NCBI GenBank assembly: GCA_009760855.2
Contig: WPIO01000034.1
Coordinates: 1,377,001-1,441,000 of the forward strand
Reading direction: 5' to 3'
Origin: Cristatella mucedo
Taxonomy: Eukaryota; Bryozoa; Phylactolaemata; Cristatellidae
Length of the DNA stretch: 64,000 nt
Under the pieces are notes generated by a model. It worked only from the letters and a program-made list of their open reading frames with translations, searched no databases and was not told where the DNA came from. A program made the position numbers and the translations under genes. Shown here in pieces: positions 23,601 through 64,000 of this stretch (its first letter is position 1; every line of letters begins with the position of its first letter).

Positions 23601-25368
23601 TTGTTTTGCTCGATCATTCAATAGCTTTTGATACTATCGATCACAAAGTTCTTGTAGAGCGCCCCCATCTCGCCTGGGCATCACTGGCATTGCTCTACAA
23701 TGGTTCAGATCATATCTCAGTGGGAGACTCCAGAGTAATGACGTTAATGGACAAAGATCATCCGAGGTACCTCTAAAATATGGGGTACCTCAGGGCTCCG
23801 TGCTAGGTCTGGTTCTTTTCACGGTTTATACTCTCCCTCTTGCTGATGTGATTGCCAAGCACAATCTAGGCTTTCACTTCTATGGGGATGACACTAATTT
23901 GTACCTTTGCTTTGATCCCTCCCAACCGTCGAGCACCTCAAATTCTCTCAACTCACTTGCTGCATGTATTGATGACATCCACACATGGATGGCAGCAAAT
24001 TTTCTAAAACTAAACGATGATAAAACTAACTAACTTACTAGTTATGGGCAAACCCAGTGTGATTCAGAAATTGGAAAGGCTGATGCTCAAAATTGGCTCT
24101 GCCAGATTATCTCCCGTTGAATCAGCTCGAAATCCAGGTGTCATATTCCAAAGTGACCTCTCGTTGGGCGACCACATCAGCTCCACAGTCAAGTCTGCCT
24201 ACTTTCAGCTACATAACATTGCTAAAATTTGGGCTTGTTTAGATAAGGATACCACATCTAAGTTGGTCCATGCATTTGTGACATCCCGTCTTGACTTCTG
24301 TAACTCGCTACTTGCTGGCCTACCAGCATGCTTCTTATGCAACGACAACTACTCTCATACTGCCGGCTATGGCACATCCTTTTCAGCGATTCTGAGCTGC
24401 TACTTCCACGTCACTCACTACCTCAACTGCTCTCCTGACTCTGCTATACTTCCCACTTTCTCTTTGTTGCGTGAGACGAAGTCTGTTGGCTACCGAATGA
24501 GTACCGAAAGCCGCTTAGGCTGTGAGTGCGCTATACAAAACTCTCCTGCATAACACTCACATGGTCTTTATGACTTTGTGGAGTTACAGACGGAGATACA
24601 TTACATTACATGTGCAATCAGGCGATTACAACTGGTGCAAAACTCCGTAGCTAGGCTTTTCTGTCGTGAGCGATGCAGTTGCCACATTACACTACTTCTC
24701 GCCGACCTGCACTGACTACCAGTCAAGCAACGGATCGACTTCAAGGTTTTGTTGCTCACTTTTAGGTCACTTCATTCTTTGGCTCCAGCCTAGTTCTCAG
24801 ATCTACTCCTCCACTAGGCCAAGTATCGTACCACCCGATTTCGATGTCGCAAATGCGATGTCGAAATGGATGTCGCAAATGCGTGGATCAACTAGCTGCG
24901 TTATCCTTATCTGGGCAGGCCCAAATTTCTGCGATGGTACATTGTTGAAAGTAGGCCGACTTGACTTCGGAGCTGGTTTTGTCATCAAAATAAAGATCCC
25001 TTTGGAACTGGACGCCCAGATTCCGTACTGAGATTAGTTCGTATGCTCCCAAAGCCTGGAACTCACTCCTGACTTACGTCACGACATCCCCTGACTTGAC
25101 CACATTTAAAAAGAACTTCAAAACGCACCTATTTATGACAGCATTGAGTGGGTCCCTGTGATTCGTCCTTTGTATGCTTATGTTTGCTGACACTGTGCAT
25201 GCTCCCACTGACCATACTTGCATGCTGACCCTGTGCATGTCACCCCTAACCATTTTATTTATGTCGTTTATCAAGCATGCTACCACTCACCATTCGATCG
25301 TGTTTCCTTTGCAGCAAATGTAAAGCACCTAGAAAGAAATCGAGTTCTCTGTTGGTGCTTTATCGTGT

Positions 25369-25403
<35 letters not shown>

Positions 25404-27584
25404 GGGAATATATTAGCAGAGCGAATTCTGAGGGTTAGGCTTTCCCTTTTCTGAGCTGCACACGGGCTTGCCCATAGCTAGTAAGTTGGTTATATCGTTA
25501 TTCAATTTGAGGCAAGTTGCTGCCATTCATTTCAGCTCAGATATGAGAAATACATACCACAAGAGAGTTAACAATAGAGCTTGAGGTGCCGTAAGGTAGA
25601 GAGGGATCAAAGCAAAGGTATAGCTGTGTGTCAATTGCACAACAAAATTAAAGCCCAGATTGTGCTCGACGATTACATCACCAAGTAGAAGAACATAAAC
25701 TATGAAAAGAGGTGGACCAAGCTCAGATCCTCGAGAGTACTCGGAAAGCTGTATGGATGACCGGTGGCCATTGACATTAACTCTCGTGATCTGAGATCTC
25801 CCTCTGAGAAAGGGCCTAAACCATGCTGTGACAGCGATCGCCAAGCGAGATGATTGGCGTACAAAAAGGACTTGGAAAAATCTTCGTGGAGATCCAGCGA
25901 AGTTTGCAGATAGACTCGTGAGCTGCTCCAAGTTCACTCGGCGCAGCGCTGACTCTGTGGAGTGATTAGCTCTGAAAGCTTATGGGACCGTGCTGCTTGC
26001 CATGTTTGAAGTTCTGACAATGTTTGACATGTTTGAAGTTCTGACAATGTTTGAAGTTCTGACAGTCGAGTTCTCTTGCTGCTTGCCATGCTCCGGACTT
26101 GCCGCGCCCTCCTGTCGATACAGCTCCACAGTCCTTCTGCCGGGTTCAAATCAGGCAACTGCCTGGGCCACTATGCCCACAGCAAGCATGGATGCGTCAA
26201 CAAGTACTTTAATCAAGTGGTTAAGTAAGTTTGACTTCACAGCTCAAATATTCTGCTTAGAGGTCATTACATTTGGCAGCAGAATAACGACCCCAAGCAC
26301 GCTATGCCAGTCAAGTCCTGCTGATGCAGTGACCCAGCCAGCCGCCTGACTTGATCGCACAGAACGACTGTGGAGCAATATCGAAAGGCGGCTGAGGTGG
26401 GTGTTCGGCCCGCACTAGTAGCCGATCTCTTTAGTAATACTGCTGCTCAGTGGAATGTGCCACAACAGAAGAGACAGTGCAGAAGCAGGTGACCTCTATG
26501 CCTCACCAGACAAGGTCATTAAGAATCGTGTTGTGACGACTGTGCTACAACAAAAGAGACAGTGCGGGAGGCAGGTGACCTCTATGCCTCACCAGACAAG
26601 GTCATTAAGAATCGTGTTGTGGCGACAGCACACCAGACGCACGAATACCAGAAGCATGTTTGTTTTTGAGCTGCTGTCAAGTAAATATTTTCACGTGCCT
26701 CGCATACATTTAGTTTGCCTGGCTGGCATAGCAGAGCTGAACGAATGGGTAACTGCAGCAGAGGCGGCCATGCTGCGAGGATTTTTTCCACTGAGTGTAA
26801 CATTGTAAGGTCACTTCCTTAGTTACGCCTTTTTTGGCCGGTCCCATAGGTGGCTCACGTAGACAGGGTTGACCGTACTTTGAAAACCGGTTATTAGACC
26901 CGAACAAATATTCTGGTGCCCCTAAAGTAGTTGGGAATGTAGAACCAGGCCGGTGCTACGCCTCACTGCAGCCATCAAGTCGTCGCCTGATTTGTCGGCT
27001 GGTCCACCACCGCTTGCAGTTTGCCTGTGACAGTGTCGTGTGCCAAAAGTAAAGTGCTTTGCACTAGCTGAGCCGTAGGTATTACACTCGAGCTGCCGAC
27101 TGCACGCTCTGTCGCGTGCTCTGTCGCGTCTCCGAAGGCTCGTCGTATCGAATGATCAAATGTCGCGCGCTCGCCTGCGAATCGTGAGCGTGGCGAGTGT
27201 GCCTATCTACCCTCTTTGCTGGTCGATGATTTCAGAGCGGTCTCAGGCGCCACTTGGACGTGCACAAGAGGCTGCAGTCCAGCGCTGCTGGCAGCAAGGT
27301 GAGCGAAGCGTGCGGCGTCACCCGGAAGACAAAGCAGCCGACATGCGGCCACGAGTCGCCATTTATTTCGTTGCCCGTGCCCGAGCGCGCTATCGCGATT
27401 GCAGAGATACTACCCCAAGAAAGGCCATCGAAAGATCGGTGCGCTCGCGCGCCTTATCGGCCTGCCCACGCAGCCGACGGAGGCGGCGAGAGGCGAGCGG
27501 CAAGAAGACGAGTCCGATGCCGTAGGCGCTGCTCTGCTGCTGCTGCCGCAGCAGCAGCAGCAGGATGGCGAGGACTCCCGCTGA
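15086..27584 (+). CDS. GTF3A: Transcription factor IIIA (whole coding span, 7 exons)
   Basis: TFIIIA binds the internal control region of 5S rRNA genes for RNA polymerase III and also binds 5S rRNA itself. Seven exons join with matching phases at GT-AG borders: 15086-15187, 15690-15800, 20076-20167, 20694-20956, 22182-22432, 27236-27298 and 27405-27584, giving 353 residues (human about 365). C2H2 fingers lie at about residues 9-31, 39-62, 72-95, 103-125, 130-185, 195-215, 224-247 and 261-283. Family signatures are the CKFENCGRTFKK core of finger 4, the CQHEGCGKAF core of finger 5, the Trp-containing finger 6 with H-x4-H, and after the last finger KIGALARLIGLPTQP, which matches the conserved SLASRLTGYIPPK region of vertebrate TFIIIA. 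Oddities: only eight fingers, and a 36-residue low-complexity insertion between the two cysteines of finger 6. It faces the filamin gene tail to tail. Exon assembly is inferred; family assignment is strong. Confidence 0.88.
15188..15689 (+). other. GTF3A intron 1, mostly a 14-bp tandem array
   Basis: This 502-bp GT-AG intron is dominated by the array at 15261-15610. The acceptor is cattttcag. A nine-finger TFIIIA would have another finger before the one in exon 2; I see no Cys2His2 pattern in any frame here. Confidence 0.75.
15261..15610 (+). repeat. 14-bp CpG-rich tandem array, 25 units
   Basis: The unit is gttcgcgagattNc with period 14, starting at 15261. Variants come in uninterrupted blocks: four units ending TTTC (15261-15316), six ending TTCC (15317-15400), fourteen ending TTGC (15401-15596), then a diverged last unit. 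The last two units carry TCGTGA where the others have TCGCGA, which fits CpG decay at the edge. Because 14 is not a multiple of 3, three units make a 14-residue repeat and all frames stay open, producing false long ORFs on both strands. Confidence 0.97.
15690..15800 (+). CDS. GTF3A: GTF3A exon 2: second finger (family finger 3)
   Basis: It encodes 37 residues with C-x4-C (C39, C44) and H-x4-H (H57, H62). The H-x4-H spacing and the short link to the next finger match family finger 3, not finger 2. The donor was placed at GTG|gtgtga because it keeps phase 0 and gives RSVCKFENCG, mirroring the V-C-x-FENCG junction of other TFIIIAs. AG|gtcggt and GT|gtgagc are alternatives but break the frame. 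Confidence 0.78.
16911..17012 (+). repeat. Perfect 51-bp tandem duplication
   Basis: The stretch beginning ctgcactgcgcacactcggc at 16911 recurs at 16962 with no visible difference. It is followed by shorter imperfect repeats of gatgcactcgtgac up to about 17090. It lies inside GTF3A intron 2. Confidence 0.9.
17205..17525 (-). repeat. CATTA-tailed repeat, rearranged copy
   Basis: It carries gttatgcaagagac, ggctttcggtaca, tcttcatctgacgcaa and gtggaaatagcagcac in antisense order. A local duplication (ggatatcat twice, ctgaatcagg twice) near 17385-17440 lengthens it. Confidence 0.7.
18098..19135 (-). mobile_element. LINE, reverse transcriptase C-terminal half and 3' UTR
   Basis: The longest intact antisense frame (18515-19033) reads GSASISPVESARNLAVIFQS, ISSPVKSAYFQLHNIAKIRA, LVHAFVTSRLDFCNSLLTGL and LHWLPVKQRIDFKV. 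The 5' edge near 19135 keeps part of the WMAANFLKLND region. It ends in TAA repeats at 18098. It lies in GTF3A intron 2, antisense to the gene. Confidence 0.87.
19540..19636 (-). mobile_element. LINE tail fragment
   Basis: TAA repeats, then gcactcgataaagcacc, agagaactcaatctctttct and gcgctttacatttgctg: only the last ~90 bp of the family. Confidence 0.8.
20076..20167 (+). CDS. GTF3A: GTF3A exon 3: family finger 4
   Basis: Its acceptor is cgtctgtttcgtcag. It encodes C72-x4-C77 and H90-x4-H95 with the diagnostic FENCGRTFKKKN core of TFIIIA finger 4, which in the family contacts 5S rRNA. The donor TTCGT|gtacgc at 20168 leaves two bases that combine with the first base of exon 4 to give FVCQHEGC. 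Confidence 0.85.
20637..20667 (+). repeat. (CT)n microsatellite in a splice-site pyrimidine tract
   Basis: About 30 bp of CT dinucleotides end 26 bp before the exon-4 acceptor. They probably contribute to the polypyrimidine tract of GTF3A intron 3. Confidence 0.9.
20694..20956 (+). CDS. GTF3A: GTF3A exon 4: fingers 5 and 6, insertion in finger 6
   Basis: Finger 5 is C103, C108, H121, H125. After GGYKC130 come 36 residues rich in Ala, Thr, Glu and seven Gln before the partner cysteine C167, then SFVTW, H180 and H185. Other TFIIIAs have only about five residues between these cysteines. The acceptor is gccgccgctgcag; the donor GCAC|gtaggt leaves one base, which fits exon 5. Confidence 0.87.
21176..21840 (+). 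mobile_element. Tc1/mariner copy with terminal inverted repeats and TA duplication
   Basis: Roughly 57-bp imperfect inverted repeats pair 21176-21234 with 21781-21840 (shared core ttttgggttgtca, then taaatattt). TA dinucleotides flank both ends (21174-21175 and 21841-21842), the Tc1/mariner target duplication. Inside, frames broken by stops read GDDPQ, then WLSQPPDLNPIKILWSNI, the end of a Tc1-type DDE transposase. At 665 bp it is an internally deleted, non-autonomous copy. It sits in GTF3A intron 4 in the sense orientation. Confidence 0.85.
21957..21990 (+). repeat. (GT)n microsatellite followed by AT-rich DNA
   Basis: A GT dinucleotide run, with A+T-dominated sequence at 22020-22135 just before GTF3A exon 5. 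Confidence 0.9.
22182..22432 (+). CDS. GTF3A: GTF3A exon 5: fingers 7, 8 and first half of 9
   Basis: Its first two bases complete an Arg codon with exon 4 (AARRRFVCSEC). Finger 7 is C195-x2-C198, H211, H215. Finger 8 is C224, C229, H242, H247, joined by the RTVFVCSRDGC link seen in other TFIIIAs. The exon ends after C261-x4-C266 and EQVFPTL, phase 0, with donor CTG|gtgagc. Confidence 0.87.
22703..23110 (-). mobile_element. LINE 3' end, diverged
   Basis: It starts with TAA repeats and the shared tail block; the protein end near 22990-23110 reads NLKSFGDKALFAP and SPDLTTFKKKLKTHLF. In GTF3A intron 5. Confidence 0.8.
23240..24835 (+). mobile_element. LINE reverse transcriptase, interrupted by another element
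   Basis: Sense copy with the reverse-transcriptase core: NYCPVSLLPFLSKTLERVVA, FDTIDHKVL, then after a frameshift VPQGSVLGLVLFTVYTLPLA and FHFYGDDTNLYL, where YGDD is the catalytic box. It runs on through NFLKLNDDKTN and VIFQSDLSLGDHISS until 24330, is interrupted by the 24331-24608 repeat, and resumes. The frameshift and later stops show it is dead. Confidence 0.88.
24331..24608 (+). mobile_element. 278-bp CATTA-tailed element, full-length with 4-bp target duplication
   Basis: It interrupts the LINE between CATG at 24327-24330 and CATG at 24609-24612; removing it and one CATG restores the sequence seen in the antisense copy near 18735-18750. It starts cttcttatgcaacgac and ends gagatacattacatta. 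I see no terminal inverted repeats and no pol III B box. At least six other copies or fragments exist in the window. Confidence 0.88.
24850..25403 (+). mobile_element. LINE copy with inverted 5' segment
   Basis: 24850-25035 is antisense LINE protein sequence (in its direction AYFQQCTIAEI-like, LDKD-like region). It abuts at about 25036 a sense 3' end that runs through the shared UTR block to an ATT repeat at 25372-25402. The two parts come from the same element with the intervening part missing, the structure produced by twin priming. Confidence 0.72.
25470..25860 (-). mobile_element. LINE reverse transcriptase fragment, decayed
   Basis: The - strand reads AVTAWFRPFLRGRSQITRVN, GSELGPPLFIVYVLLLGDV and IVEHNLGFNF. 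The catalytic YxDD box position is destroyed. Confidence 0.75.
25934..26190 (-). mobile_element. Tc1-like transposase fragment
   Basis: The - strand reads WPRQLPDLNPAEGLWSCIDR, the PDLNPIE-type C-terminal motif of Tc1 transposases. A short internal repeat (LSELQT several times, DNA gaagttctgacaatgttt) follows. Confidence 0.7.
26230..26728 (+). mobile_element. Tc1-like element, 3' part
   Basis: It reads QQNNDPKHAMPV (the D-N-D-P-K-H motif of Tc1 transposases), then LDRTERLWSNIERRLR. The 3' end tcaagtaaatattttcacgt through tgcctggctggca, followed by TA, matches the inverted repeat of the 21176-21840 element. It contains an ~84-bp tandem duplication (26457-26625). Confidence 0.75.
26457..26625 (+). 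repeat. About 84-bp tandem duplication
   Basis: The stretch from tgtgccacaacagaagaga to aagaatcgtgttgtgacgac recurs directly, with a few substitutions. Confidence 0.88.
26729..27235 (+). other. End of GTF3A intron 5, unassigned
   Basis: Nothing recognised before the acceptor of exon 6 at 27235. Confidence 0.5.
27236..27298 (+). CDS. GTF3A: GTF3A exon 6: second half of finger 9
   Basis: Twenty-one codons after acceptor gatgatttcag supply SGLRRHLDVH, the helix and both histidines (H279, H283) that complete finger 9 from exon 5. The donor AAG|gtgagc is strong. Reading on without splicing would stay open to 27598, but the spliced form recovers the conserved C-terminal motif and is preferred. 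Confidence 0.83.
27362..27367 (-). terminator. Candidate polyadenylation signal for filamin (AATAAA)
   Basis: TTTATT on the + strand is AATAAA on the - strand, about 410 bp past the filamin stop. Its use would make the filamin 3' untranslated region antisense to GTF3A exon 7. Confidence 0.45.
27405..27584 (+). CDS. GTF3A: GTF3A exon 7: conserved C-terminal motif and stop
   Basis: After acceptor gcgattgcag it reads RYYPKKGHRKIGALARLI, then GLPTQP, matching the conserved basic region following finger 9 in vertebrate TFIIIA. An acidic/glutamine stretch with QQQQQ follows and ends in TGA at 27582-27584. It is antisense to the predicted filamin 3' untranslated region. Confidence 0.8.
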   Translation, partial: RYYPKKGHRKIGALARLIGLPTQPTEAARGERQEDESDAVGAALLLLPQQQQQDGEDSR

Positions 27585-27777
27585 GAGGGTCGCCGTGACC
27601 AGCGAGGTGGCGGGTGCTACCGAGCCCAACGAGCGCCGGCGACCTCGTCGAATGCGCTCGCTGTGGCAGCGCAGTCGGTCCAAAATGGTGTCTGGCGGCT
27701 GCTGCTGCTGCTGCTGCTCCCCCCTGTCCACGTGCTTGACGGTGCACCCCGGTTCGTCTGCTCCACTGCCGCTGCTG

Positions 27778-64000
<36,223 letters not shown>

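Noticed and set aside
27254-27598. Unspliced GTF3A C-terminus reading through 27299 to 27598
   Set aside because: The strong AAG|gtgagc donor plus the exon at 27405 recover the conserved post-finger motif; the read-through ends in poly-Ala instead.

Overview
The window is animal (metazoan) nuclear DNA. Its two real genes have GT-AG introns, one encodes a filamin, and the spaces between exons are filled with L2/CR1-type LINE pieces, tRNA-derived SINEs, a Tc1/mariner element and very many microsatellites. I cannot place the species; nothing in the sequence picks out a phylum.

Layout. 1-14.2 kb: no recognisable host gene, only decayed repeats and unassigned sequence. 14.2-27.6 kb, + strand: a transcription factor IIIA gene (GTF3A) that I could assemble into seven coding exons (353 residues) whose phases all agree. 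It keeps eight of the nine family zinc fingers and the conserved motif after the last finger. Its introns hold a 25-unit 14-bp CpG-rich tandem array (intron 1), a LINE (intron 2), a TIR-flanked Tc1/mariner copy (intron 4) and a 4.8-kb LINE/Tc1 graveyard (intron 5). 27.8-64 kb, - strand: the 3' part of a filamin gene, sixteen exons, 982 residues, nearly nine filamin Ig repeats, with a long basic/serine-rich hinge after the fourth and an 80-residue Ser/Arg-rich tail. The gene continues past the right edge of the window. Its largest intron (39376-55064, 15.7 kb) is GC-rich and full of low-complexity sequence, with a 470-codon open frame of uncertain status.

The two genes converge and end only 194 bp apart at their stop codons. 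The only polyadenylation signals I can see would make their 3' ends overlap in antisense. TFIIIA acts in the nucleus on 5S rRNA genes and filamin in the cytoplasm on actin, so their adjacency implies no shared pathway.

The most interesting items are the 36-residue Ala/Gln insertion inside finger 6 of TFIIIA, the loss of one N-terminal finger, the block-structured 14-bp array, an unclassified 278-bp mobile repeat caught with its 4-bp target duplication inside a LINE, a tRNA-type SINE with a co-varying hairpin, a twin-primed LINE, and CAG/CTG repeats abutting filamin splice sites.
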